Part shown: positions 26,041-33,713 of the stretch, piece after piece | How positions within the stretch are numbered: position 1 is the first letter of the stretch | How the letters are laid out: each line of letters begins with the position of its first letter | NCBI GenBank assembly: GCA_002471015.1 | Contig: DKPB01000011.1 | Coordinates: 1 to 62,171, forward strand | Source of the DNA: Stenotrophomonas sp. UBA7346 | Lineage (GTDB): Bacteria > Pseudomonadota > Gammaproteobacteria > Xanthomonadales > Xanthomonadaceae | DNA length: 62,171 nt | Direction: 5' to 3' | Notes under the pieces: generated by a model | Told to the model about the DNA's origin: nothing | The model's database searches: none | Seen by the model: the letters and a program-made list of their open reading frames with translations, nothing else | Made by a program: the position numbers and the translations under genes

Positions 26041-26600
26041 GTTTGGCGGGGAAAGCCCTTGCCGAGCATGGCTCGGCACTACCGATGCTAGTGCAGGCTG
26101 CAGCCTGGCCTTGGCTCCCTCCCTTTCGCGCAGCGAAGGGGAGGGTTTGGGAGGGGTAAGCTCCTGGGCCTGCCACGCAATGCCGGCTTGATGGCTTGCT
26201 GCTCCTGCAAAGGGGTCGCCGGGAAAGCCCCTGCCGAGCATGGCTCGGCACTACCGGTGCTTGTGCTGGCCGCAGCGTGGCCTTGGCCCCCTCCCTTTCG
26301 CGCAGCGAAGGGGAGGGTTGGGGAGGGGTAAGCTCCTTGGCCTGCCGCGCAATGCCGGCTTGATGGCTTGCTGCTCCTGCAAAGGGGTCGCCGGGAAAGC
26401 CCCTGCCGAGCATGGCTCGGCACTACAGGTGCTTGTGCAGGCTGCAACCTGGCCTCGGCCCTCCTCCCTTTCGCGCAGCGAAGGGGAGGGTTGGGGAGGG
26501 GTAAGCTCCTGGGTCTTCCACGCAGTACTGGCTTGACGGCTTGTGCAAAGGGGTTGCCGGGAAAGCCCTTGCCGAGCATGGCTCGGCACTACCGTTGCGT
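26041..26600. repeat. Composite REP/C-G palindrome tandem array
   Basis: Four REP palindromes (26060-26082, 26232-26254, 26404-26426, 26570-26592) alternate with three C/G-rich palindromes (26115-26157, 26287-26329, 26461-26502). The period is 172, 172 and 166 bases. The sequence between them (TGCTTGTGCAGGCTGCAGCC and GCCGGCTTGATGGCTTGCTG) is also repeated, so the unit is the whole block. It accounts for the 690-base gap between the polyamine-binding protein and CcoG genes. No gene was found inside it. Confidence 0.9.
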
Positions 26601-26625
26601 TGGCTCGCGGGTCGCGGGTAAGGGC

Positions 26626-27684
26626 TCAAGCCAGCTGCAGGAAGCCGTGGATGGCCATGGCGGTGGCCGCCAGGCACAACGCTCCGAACAGCCAAGGCTT
26701 GCCGCGCGGCTTGCGGCGAGCATCGTCGCTGTCCGCATCGCAGCTGCGGTGTACCAGCCCGGCTGGAAAGTGCAGTCGCGCCATGGTCGCGTCGCAGGCA
26801 TCCATGCAGGCACCGCATTCGATGCAGCTGCTGGAACGGCCATTGCGGATATCCAGCCCGATCGGGCAGGCGCGCACGCAGGCCCCGCAATCGATGCAGT
26901 CGCCCAGATGGGCCGGTGCGAACCGGGGCATCACCCCGGCGATGGCCGGATGTGCAGCGCGGAACACATAGTCGCTGGCGGTGACCGGATCCAGCAGACC
27001 GCGTTCGCGTTGCAGGACGCTGGCCTGCGGGTGTTCACGGCTGCCGCGCGGTTCGCCGCGCGGGGCTTCGTACTGCACGGTGGGGGTGCCGGCGTCGCTG
27101 AGCAGGTGCTGCAGGCGGCTGTAGGGGCACAGGTAGCTGCAGACCTGTTCGTGCAGGTAGATCACATTGGCCCAGGTGGCCAGGGCGTAGAAGGCTATCC
27201 AGAAGTACTCCCACGGCCCCAGGGTCAGTGTCAGCAGGTCCGACACCAACGTTGGGATGGGGGTGAAGTAGCCCACGAAGGAAATCCCCGTCCACAACGC
27301 AATGCTTGCCCACAGCAGGTGGCGCACTACCGGCCCCAGGGGGCGGGCAACGCCGGGCAGCGTCGTGAGTTGGTGCAGGCCGCGGAAAAGCCGCGTAAGC
27401 ACGGTCTGCGGGCAGGCATAGGCGCACCATAGGCGTCCGCGCAGTGCGGTCAGCAGGGCCAGGCCTGCGGCGGCGGCCAACGCCAGCCACAGCAGCGGGG
27501 TCGCGTCGACCGATTGCAGGCCCAGGCCGAACAGCTGCAATTGCCGCGTGTCCAGGTCAAGCAGTACCGCGGGAGCGCCATCAATACGCAGCCACGGCAG
27601 GCCATAGAAGGCCAGCAGCAGCGCTGCGGCCACCCCTTGCCGGATCAGGCTGCGTTTCGCGCGCGTGCTGTCGGCGCTGCTCAT
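26626..27684 (-). CDS. ccoG: CcoG-like cytochrome oxidase assembly iron-sulfur protein, short form
   Basis: A 352-residue membrane ferredoxin of the CcoG/RdxA/FixG family, which helps supply copper for cbb3 oxidase assembly. Membrane cysteines occur in WCAYACPQ and CSYLCPYSRLQ, and two 4Fe-4S clusters in CIDCGACVRACP and CIECGACMDACD. Several helices flank them. Usual members are about 450-490 residues with a C-terminal Ig-like domain; here the protein ends with one helix (about 333-350) after the ferredoxin part, so that domain is missing. Its start overlaps the stop of the upstream small membrane gene (ATGA). An FNR box lies upstream of the pair. Confidence 0.85.
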   Translation of the reverse strand: MSSADSTRAKRSLIRQGVAAALLLAFYGLPWLRIDGAPAVLLDLDTRQLQLFGLGLQSVDATPLLWLALAAAAGLALLTALRGRLWCAYACPQTVLTRLFRGLHQLTTLPGVARPLGPVVRHLLWASIALWTGISFVGYFTPIPTLVSDLLTLTLGPWEYFWIAFYALATWANVIYLHEQVCSYLCPYSRLQHLLSDAGTPTVQYEAPRGEPRGSREHPQASVLQRERGLLDPVTASDYVFRAAHPAIAGVMPRFAPAHLGDCIDCGACVRACPIGLDIRNGRSSSCIECGACMDACDATMARLHFPAGLVHRSCDADSDDARRKPRGKPWLFGALCLAATAMAIHGFLQLA

Positions 27685-27977
27685 TCCAGTTCTTCGTCCC
27701 GCAGTTCGTCCGCGCGCGGGCGCAGCAACAGGCTGGTGAAAGCGCTGGCCGAGGCGGTTGCCAACCACAACAGGAGGAAGCCGGCGCTGTAGCCCAGTTC
27801 ACGACTGATTGAATGGTCCGGGAAGCTGATATGGGCCAAGGCCAATGGATCGACCATGCTGAAGAACACGGCGGCGGCAACCCCGGCGGCAAAGAAACTG
27901 GGCCACAGCACGGCGCCAAGCCGCTGTATCAGCGGGCGGCGAGGTCCGTTGGCTGACGTGTTGTCTGGATTCATCAC
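27681..27977 (-). CDS. Two-helix membrane protein linked to CcoG
   Basis: A 98-residue protein with helices at about 23-45 and 62-88 and a charged C-terminus (RPRADELRDEELE). No named family was recognised. It is translationally coupled to CcoG by a four-base overlap, and similar small proteins are seen next to ccoG in xanthomonads (from memory). ATG at 27977 or 27974. A role in cbb3 assembly is guessed from context. Confidence 0.72.
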   Translation of the reverse strand: MMNPDNTSANGPRRPLIQRLGAVLWPSFFAAGVAAAVFFSMVDPLALAHISFPDHSISRELGYSAGFLLLWLATASASAFTSLLLRPRADELRDEELE

Positions 27978-28089
27978 GGGTTCCGGGGTGGCGCGGGTTG
28001 GCGGGCTAGAATGTGGCCGCGCAATGTGTGCTGTGGCCTTTCAGTGGTTGCCCGGCATGCGAGGCTAGGGGTAATGCCCGGTTGCGTCC

Positions 28090-28103
28090 TTGATCCTGAT
28101 CAA
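28090..28103. promoter_or_regulatory. Perfect FNR/Anr box between CcoG and hemoglobin genes
   Basis: TTGATCCTGATCAA is an exact TTGAT-N4-ATCAA match. The centre is about 120 bases from the CcoG-operon start codon, giving a normal leader of about 80 bases for activation at -41.5. It is only about 35 bases from the chosen hemoglobin start, too close for standard activation of that gene unless its message is nearly leaderless. The CcoG operon is therefore the more likely target. Confidence 0.7.
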
Positions 28104-28130
28104 GGGCGCCCAGTGAGCTGGAGGTGGAGG

Positions 28131-28538
28131 GTGGTGATCAGTGTGGACGGCCCCCGGCCGGGTCCGGAGGTGTGCAGCGAAGCCGAGGTCGAGCAGTTGG
28201 TGCGCCGCTTCTATGCCAGGGTGCAGGACGACGCATTGCTGGGGCCGGTCTTCCAGGCAAGGGTGCATGACTGGGAGCAGCACATCCTGCACCTGGTCGA
28301 TTTCTGGTCGGCGATGCTGCGCGGTACCCGCCGTTTTGCCGGCGCGCCCATGCCCAAACACCTGGCTATTCCGGGATTGGAATGGCGGCTGTTCGAGCGC
28401 TGGCTGTCACTGTTCGCGGCGACTACCGCGGAAATGGGCAATCCGGACATGAAGCAGCTGGCTGATGCCGCCGCGCAGCGGGTGGCTGCCGCCCTATGGG
28501 GCCGTTACAGCAGCCAGCGCTTCCCGCTGTTCGGCTGA
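28131..28538 (+). CDS. Group 3 truncated hemoglobin
   Basis: About 135 residues with the 2-over-2 globin pattern of group 3. Features are VEQLVRRFYARVQDDALLGPVF, proximal-side HLVDFWSAMLRGTRRFAG, PMPKHLAIPGLEWRLFERWLSLF, and a C-terminal helix ending in RFPLFG. Relatives handle O2 or NO under microaerobic conditions. The start is uncertain: GTG at 28131 has GGAGG six bases upstream; GTG at 28134 and 28143 are alternatives. A far-upstream extension to 28011 lacks support. It is flanked by FNR-type boxes and by CcoG and HemN genes. Confidence 0.83.
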   Translation: MVISVDGPRPGPEVCSEAEVEQLVRRFYARVQDDALLGPVFQARVHDWEQHILHLVDFWSAMLRGTRRFAGAPMPKHLAIPGLEWRLFERWLSLFAATTAEMGNPDMKQLADAAAQRVAAALWGRYSSQRFPLFG

Positions 28539-28563
28539 ACGACCGCCATCCTATGCGGCGGGA

Positions 28564-28577
28564 TTGATCTGGCTCAA
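28564..28577 (+). promoter_or_regulatory. Near-perfect FNR/Anr box upstream of hemN
   Basis: TTGATCTGGCTCAA differs from TTGAT-N4-ATCAA at one position. It ends 35 bases before the hemN ATG, so activation at -41.5 would place the transcription start almost at the start codon. Either the message is nearly leaderless or the box works differently. hemN genes are known FNR/Anr targets. Confidence 0.55.
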
Positions 28578-28612
28578 GGCGAGTGCTGCCCTGCGCGGGC
28601 AAACTGCTGCCC

Positions 28613-30025
28613 ATGGACACCACTCCCGTACTGTTGAACCCCCTGGGCTGGACCTTCGACGCTGAACTGCTGCGCCGGCATGACCGGCCCGGCCCGCGTT
28701 ACACGTCCTATCCGACCGCGCCGCACTTCCATGACGGTTATGGCCCCGCGCACTTCCGTGCCGCGATCGCCCGCAGCAATGCCACCGACCGGCCGCTGTC
28801 GTTGTATGTGCATGTGCCTTATTGCACCAGCCCCTGTTTCTACTGCGGCTGCAACCGGGTAATCAGCCGCGATCGCAGCAAGGGTGAGCGCTATGTGGAC
28901 CAGGTGCTGGCCGAAGCCGCGCGGGTGGCACCGTTGTTCGCAGCCGGGCGGGAAGTGATCCAGCTGCATCTGGGCGGGGGTACGCCCAATTTCCTTGAGC
29001 CGCAGCAGCTGCGCCGGTTGATCGAAGGCCTGGCCGGCCACTTCCACTTCAGCGAGCGTGCCGCGCGTGATTTCTCGATCGAACTGGATCCGCGTTCGGT
29101 CAGCGTCGAGGACATCGCCATGCTGGCGGCGCTGGGCTTCAATCGCGCCAGCCTGGGTGTGCAGGACTTCGACCCGGCCGTGCAGCAGGCAATCAACCGT
29201 GTGCAGGGCGTGGACGAGACCATGGCCATCATCCAGGCCTGCCGTGACAACGGTATGCGCTCGGTCAATGTCGATCTGATCTACGGCCTGCCGAAGCAGA
29301 CGCTGGAGGGCTTCGGCCGCACCTTGGACACGGTGATGGCGGTGCGCCCGGACCGGCTGGCGATCTATGGGTACGCCCATCTGCCGCACATGTTCAAGGC
29401 CCAGCGGCAGATACTCGACGCCGACCTGCCCGATCCGGAGCAGAAGCTGGCCCTGCTGGGGCTGGCGGTGGAGCGGCTGTCGGCGGCGGGCTACCAGTAC
29501 ATCGGCATGGATCACTTCGCCTTGCCCGATGAAGACCTGTCGCAGGCCCAGCGGGCCGGTAGCCTGCATCGCAACTTCATGGGCTATACCACCCACGCCG
29601 ACAGCGACCTGCTGGGTCTGGGGGTCAGCGCGATCAGTCGCATCGACAACAGCTACAGCCAGAACCCGCGCGAGCTGAAGGAATGGGAGGCGCGTATCCA
29701 GGGGCCGGAGTTGCCGGTCTGGCGCGGGCTGGAGCTGGATGCCGACGACCTGCTGCGTGCCGAACTCATCCAGCAGCTGATGTGCCACGGGCGGGTGGAT
29801 GGGCGCGCGCTGGCCCAGCGCCACGGTGTTGCGTTCGAGCAGTACTTCGCCGATGAACTACAGGATCTGCAGCGTCTGCAGCACGATGGCCTGGCCAGTT
29901 GTCGCGATGGCGTGGTCGCCGCCACCCGTCAGGGGCGGCCGCTGCTGCGCCTGATTGCCATGTGCTTTGACCGCTACCTGCGTGCCGCCCAGCAGCCGGC
30001 ACGCTACTCACGCGCCATCGGCTGA
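28613..30025 (+). CDS. hemN: Oxygen-independent coproporphyrinogen III oxidase
   Basis: A 470-residue radical-SAM enzyme converting coproporphyrinogen III to protoporphyrinogen IX without O2 in heme synthesis. The cluster motif CTSPCFYC gives Cys71, Cys75 and Cys78, with Cys80 following as in true HemN. GGGTPNFL, the N-terminal RPGPRYTSYPTAPHF and the C-terminal HemN domain are present, so it is not a HemW-like paralogue. The ATG at 28613 was chosen because the HemN N-terminus follows; the alternative upstream start only adds ten residues. It follows truncated hemoglobin and an FNR-like box, in keeping with low-oxygen use. Confidence 0.95.
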   Translation: MDTTPVLLNPLGWTFDAELLRRHDRPGPRYTSYPTAPHFHDGYGPAHFRAAIARSNATDRPLSLYVHVPYCTSPCFYCGCNRVISRDRSKGERYVDQVLAEAARVAPLFAAGREVIQLHLGGGTPNFLEPQQLRRLIEGLAGHFHFSERAARDFSIELDPRSVSVEDIAMLAALGFNRASLGVQDFDPAVQQAINRVQGVDETMAIIQACRDNGMRSVNVDLIYGLPKQTLEGFGRTLDTVMAVRPDRLAIYGYAHLPHMFKAQRQILDADLPDPEQKLALLGLAVERLSAAGYQYIGMDHFALPDEDLSQAQRAGSLHRNFMGYTTHADSDLLGLGVSAISRIDNSYSQNPRELKEWEARIQGPELPVWRGLELDADDLLRAELIQQLMCHGRVDGRALAQRHGVAFEQYFADELQDLQRLQHDGLASCRDGVVAATRQGRPLLRLIAMCFDRYLRAAQQPARYSRAIG

Positions 30026-30062
30026 GTCCCGGGCGCTGGGCGCCAACCGGGTTTTGGGAGGA

Positions 30063-30085
30063 CGCCGCAATTCACAATTGCGGCG
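30063..30085 (+). terminator. Perfect hairpin between hemN and tRNA-Leu
   Basis: A 10-bp stem (CGCCGCAATT / AATTGCGGCG) with loop CAC lies 37 bases after the hemN stop and 22 bases before the tRNA. No T-run follows. It is likely a hemN 3'-end structure. Confidence 0.55.
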
Positions 30086-30107
30086 CGATCAGGCACGCTA
30101 TGCCGAT

Positions 30108-30194
30108 GCCCGGATGGCGAAACTGGTAGACGCATCGGACTTAAAATCCGCCGGAGGCAACTCCATGCCGGTTCGATTCCGGCTCCGGGCACCA
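30108..30194 (+). tRNA. tRNA-Leu (anticodon UAA)
   Basis: An 87-base class II tRNA. The acceptor stem GCCCGGA pairs with TCCGGGC, the T arm has GGTTCGATTCC, and the variable arm is long (class II), as in leucine tRNAs. The anticodon TAA is at 30142-30144, in loop CTTAAAA, reading UUA codons. The 3' CCA is encoded (ends ACCA). It is 25 bases upstream of a UDP-sugar dehydrogenase gene. Confidence 0.97.
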
Positions 30195-30218
30195 GTTCGC
30201 AGACTTTCAAGGGACAGC

Positions 30219-31508
30219 ATGAGTGCCCAGATCACTGCCGCGGCTCAACCGCGGATTGCCATCATCGGGCTGGGCTATGTAGGCCTGCCGCTGGCGGTTG
30301 AGTTTGGCAAGACGCTGGATGTGCTGGGTTATGACATCGACGCGGCGCGGGTCGCCGAGCTGCAGGCCGGCCATGACCACACCCTGGAACTGGACGACGC
30401 GGAACTGGCTGCGGGCGTGCATGCACGCTACAGCGCCGATGCGGCCGAGCTGGCGGCATGCAATACCTTCATCGTCACTGTTCCAACGCCGATTGATGCC
30501 TTTGAACAACCGGATCTGGCACCGTTGCGCGGGGCCAGTGAGTTGATCGCGCGGATGCTCAAGCCGGGCGATCTGGTCATCTACGAATCCACGGTCTACC
30601 CCGGTACGACCGAGGAAGTCTGCGTGCCGCTGCTGGAGCAGGGCTCGGGCCTGCGTTTCAACATTGATTTCTTCTGTGGTTACAGCCCGGAACGAATCAA
30701 TCCGGGTGATCGCCAGCGGCGACTGCCGGATATCCGCAAGATCACCTCTGGCTCCACCCCGGAGGCGGCGCGCGTGGTCGATGCGCTGTACCTGCGCATC
30801 ATCAGCGCCGGTACCTGGCCGGCAGCGTCCCTGCGCGTGGCGGAGGCCGCCAAGGTGGTGGAAAACATCCAGCGCGACGTCAACATCGCCCTGGTCAATG
30901 AGCTGGCACTGATCTTCGACCGGCTTGGCATCGATACGCTGGATGTGCTGGAGGCGGCCGGGACCAAGTGGAACTTCCTGCCGTTCCGGCCTGGCATGGT
31001 CGGCGGGCACTGCATCGGTGTGGACCCTTACTACCTGCTGCACAAATCCGAAAGCGTCGGCTATCACCCGGACCTGATCCACACCGCGCGTGACGTCAAC
31101 AATCGCGTGGTCGCGCATGTCGTCAGCCGCGTGCGGGGCCTGTTGGAAGGCAAGGGCAAGCAGCTGCAGGGCGCGCGCGTGCTGGTGCTGGGTGTCACCT
31201 TCAAGGAGGACTGTCCGGACCTGCGCAACAGCCGCGGGCTGGACCTTGTGCAGATGCTGGCGGCTGCCGGCGCACGGGTGGATGCCCATGATCCGTGGGC
31301 CGATCCGCGCGGCGCGCATGACATGGGCGGTGTGGAACTTGTGAAGGCACCGCAGCCAGCTGCCTACGACGCAGTGGTGCTTGCCGTGGCCCACCAGCAG
31401 TTCCGCGACCTGGACGTCGCACAGATCCGCGCATTGGGTGTGCCGGACGTGGTGGTCTACGACGTGAAATCAGTCTGGCCGAGGCAAGTGGTGGACGACC
31501 GGTTGTAG
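30219..31508 (+). CDS. UDP-N-acetylhexosamine/UDP-sugar 6-dehydrogenase, TviB/WbpA type
   Basis: A 429-residue NAD-dependent nucleotide-sugar dehydrogenase converting a UDP-(N-acetyl)hexosamine to the uronic acid for surface polysaccharide. The Rossmann motif IAIIGLGYVGLPLAVEFG spans 13-30. VPTPID and YESTVYPGTTEE follow, and catalytic Cys265 lies in GGHCIGVDPYYLL. The sequence is nearest TviB/WbpO/WecC rather than plain Ugd. The ATG at 30219 follows GGGACA and lies 25 bases past tRNA-Leu, so it may share its promoter. No other capsule, LPS or epimerase genes are in the window. The exact sugar is uncertain. Confidence 0.88.
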   Translation: MSAQITAAAQPRIAIIGLGYVGLPLAVEFGKTLDVLGYDIDAARVAELQAGHDHTLELDDAELAAGVHARYSADAAELAACNTFIVTVPTPIDAFEQPDLAPLRGASELIARMLKPGDLVIYESTVYPGTTEEVCVPLLEQGSGLRFNIDFFCGYSPERINPGDRQRRLPDIRKITSGSTPEAARVVDALYLRIISAGTWPAASLRVAEAAKVVENIQRDVNIALVNELALIFDRLGIDTLDVLEAAGTKWNFLPFRPGMVGGHCIGVDPYYLLHKSESVGYHPDLIHTARDVNNRVVAHVVSRVRGLLEGKGKQLQGARVLVLGVTFKEDCPDLRNSRGLDLVQMLAAAGARVDAHDPWADPRGAHDMGGVELVKAPQPAAYDAVVLAVAHQQFRDLDVAQIRALGVPDVVVYDVKSVWPRQVVDDRL

Positions 31509-31539
31509 AATCCGCCATCCCCGTTGGTTGAGGACGGTA

Positions 31540-33162
31540 ATGCATCGTTATCTGGTTTATGTGCTGGCATTGATCCTGTTGCCGGTTTCGCTGGCGTTGG
31601 CCTCCCATTGGCCGGCTTGGTACTGGGGGGTCGGCCTGTTCGGCTTGATGGCCTTGCTGGGTACCTGGGACGTGCTGCAGCGCCGCAGCGTGCTGCGCCG
31701 CAACTACCCGGTGCTGGCGCATTTCCGCTACGGCTTTGAATCCATCGGTCCCGAGATCCGCCAGTACTTCGTGCAGAGCGATCTGGAAGACGTACCGTTC
31801 TCACGCCAGCAGCGCCAGCTGATCTACCAGCGCTCGCGCAACGAGATGGATGTGGTGCCATTTGGCACCCTGCGCAGTGCCTACGCGGTGGACTACGAAT
31901 GGATCAACCATTCGCTGTCACCCACCACCATTGCCCACCACGATTTCCGCGTGCTGATCGGCCCGGATTGCGCCAAGCCCTATTCGGCCAGCGTGTTCAA
32001 CATCTCGGCGATGAGCTTTGGTTCGCTGTCGGCCAATGCCATCCGTGCCTTGAACAAGGGTGCCAAGCTGGGTGGCTTCTGCCATGACACCGGCGAAGGT
32101 TCCATCTCGCCCTACCACCGTGAAAACGGCGGCGACCTGGTCTGGGAGATTGGTTCTGGCTATTTCGGTTGCCGCGATGAGAACGGCCGCTTCAGCGAGG
32201 AACGTTTCGTCGAGAACGCCAGCTCCGATCAGGTCAAGATGATCGAGATCAAGCTGTCGCAGGGTGCCAAGCCCGGCCACGGTGGTGTGCTGCCGGCGGC
32301 CAAGGTCAGTGCCGAGATCGCCGCGACGCGCGGTGTGCCGATGGGTGTGGATTGCGTATCGCCGTCCAAGCATTCGGCGTTCTCCACGCCGATCGAACTG
32401 CTGCAGTTTGTCGCGCGTCTGCGCGAACTGTCCGGTGGCAAGCCGGTGGGCTTCAAGCTGGCCATCGGTCATCCCTGGGAATGGTTCGGCATCGCCAAGG
32501 CCATGCAGGAAACCGGGCTGCTGCCTGACTACATCGTCGTAGACGGTGCCGAAGGGGGTACCGGTGCTGCGCCGGCCGAGTTCATCGACCACGTTGGCGT
32601 GCCGATGAACGAGGCGCTGATCCTGGTGCACAACACCCTGGTCGGCCTGGGCCTGCGTGATCGCATTCGTCTGGGTGCGGCCGGCAAGGTCACCACGGCC
32701 TTCGATATCGCCCGCACCATCGCGCTGGGCGCGGACTGGTGCAATGCCGGCCGTGGCTATATGTTCGCGCTGGGCTGCATCCAGTCGCTGAGCTGCCACA
32801 ACGACAAATGCCCGACCGGCATCGCCACCCAGGACCCGAGCCGCTGGCGCCACCTGGAGCCGGTGGACAAGGGCCAGCGTGTGTTCAATTACCACCAGAA
32901 CACCCTGCGTGCGCTGCGTGACCTGCTGGGTGCGGCCGGCCTGCACGATCCTTCCGAGCTGGGCCCGGAGCACATCCTGCGCCGTGTTTCGCCGGTGGAG
33001 ATCCGCTCGCTGGCCAGCCTGTACCGCTACCTGGCACCGGGCGAGCTGCTGAAGAAGGTGCCCGAGCACACCGTGTTCCGCGAATACTGGGCCGAGGCGC
33101 GTAGTGATTCGTTCACCCCGCCGGCGCGGGTGGCGGCGCTGCGCACCACCAAGATGTGCTGA
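31540..33162 (+). CDS. Membrane-anchored FMN-binding glutamate synthase-family protein
   Basis: A 540-residue protein. Two helices (about 5-24 and 27-45) precede a GltB-like FMN barrel, with NISAMSFGSLSANAIRALNKGA, SPKHS-type core, VDGAEGGTGAAPAEF, and a 3Fe-4S cysteine set CIQSLSCHNDKCPTG. It lacks the glutamine amidotransferase and central domains of real glutamate synthase, so it should not make glutamate from glutamine by itself. The family is often annotated as FMN-binding glutamate synthase of unknown electron partner. The ATG at 31540 follows AGGA; a TTG four codons earlier is unnecessary. It follows the UDP-sugar dehydrogenase by 31 bases. Confidence 0.88.
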   Translation: MHRYLVYVLALILLPVSLALASHWPAWYWGVGLFGLMALLGTWDVLQRRSVLRRNYPVLAHFRYGFESIGPEIRQYFVQSDLEDVPFSRQQRQLIYQRSRNEMDVVPFGTLRSAYAVDYEWINHSLSPTTIAHHDFRVLIGPDCAKPYSASVFNISAMSFGSLSANAIRALNKGAKLGGFCHDTGEGSISPYHRENGGDLVWEIGSGYFGCRDENGRFSEERFVENASSDQVKMIEIKLSQGAKPGHGGVLPAAKVSAEIAATRGVPMGVDCVSPSKHSAFSTPIELLQFVARLRELSGGKPVGFKLAIGHPWEWFGIAKAMQETGLLPDYIVVDGAEGGTGAAPAEFIDHVGVPMNEALILVHNTLVGLGLRDRIRLGAAGKVTTAFDIARTIALGADWCNAGRGYMFALGCIQSLSCHNDKCPTGIATQDPSRWRHLEPVDKGQRVFNYHQNTLRALRDLLGAAGLHDPSELGPEHILRRVSPVEIRSLASLYRYLAPGELLKKVPEHTVFREYWAEARSDSFTPPARVAALRTTKMC

Positions 33163-33165
33163 GCC

Positions 33166-33645
33166 ATGCGGTGTCGCGCCGGCACCGTTGCGGACATTCC
33201 GGCGCTGTGGGCACTGCGCACGCGTTGCGTGCGCGAAACCTGCAGCACGCATTATCCGCCCGACGTGATTACGCGTTGGGCGGCGTCAGCGGCGCCGGTG
33301 CAGTTCCAGCCGCTGGTGGAGGCGGGGGGCTGCGTGGTGGCCGAAGATGCGGCGGGAACGCTATTGGGTTATGGCGTGATCGACCTGACCGGTAACGAGG
33401 TGGATGCGCTGTTTGTCGACCCTGACAGGTCGGGGCAGGGGATAGGCAGGATGTTGCTGGAGCGGGTGGAAGCCCTGTCGGATCCACAGCGGGAGCTGCA
33501 CTTGTCGGCATCGTTGAACGCAGTGTCGTTCTATCTGCACGCCGGTTTCAGCGCGGATGGCGAGGCGCTTTACCCGCATCCCAGCGGTATCGCATTGGCC
33601 TGCATGCAGATGCACAAGCGGGGCCGCAGCCAGCGCGGCGATTGA
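33166..33645 (+). CDS. GNAT-family N-acetyltransferase
   Basis: A 159-residue GCN5-related acetyltransferase. Acetyl-CoA binding is marked by VDALFVDPDRSGQGIGRMLL (about 80-99), followed by SLNAVSFYLHAGF. The target is unknown. It starts four bases after the previous stop, so it is in the same transcript as the GltB-like protein. It ends before a hairpin shared with the convergent flavoprotein gene. Confidence 0.85.
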   Translation: MRCRAGTVADIPALWALRTRCVRETCSTHYPPDVITRWAASAAPVQFQPLVEAGGCVVAEDAAGTLLGYGVIDLTGNEVDALFVDPDRSGQGIGRMLLERVEALSDPQRELHLSASLNAVSFYLHAGFSADGEALYPHPSGIALACMQMHKRGRSQRGD

Positions 33646-33657
33646 ACCGCCAAACCT

Positions 33658-33686
33658 GGCAGGGCCGCCGCTGGTGCGGCCCTGCC
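33658..33686. terminator. Bidirectional hairpin between convergent genes
   Basis: A perfect 11-bp stem (GGCAGGGCCGC / GCGGCCCTGCC) with a 7-base loop lies between the acetyltransferase stop and the end of the convergent flavoprotein gene. No strong T-run is present. Confidence 0.6.
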
Positions 33687-33713
33687 GGTGATGATGCGGC
33701 TGCGCGTGTCCGA

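Noticed and set aside
26041..26600. CRISPR-like periodicity
   Set aside because: The repeats are 172 bases apart, the linkers are themselves conserved rather than unique spacers, and no cas genes are present; it is a REP-type array.
30108..30194. tRNA-Leu as attachment site of an integrated island
   Set aside because: No integrase and no repeated tRNA 3' end were found in the window, and downstream genes look like core genes.
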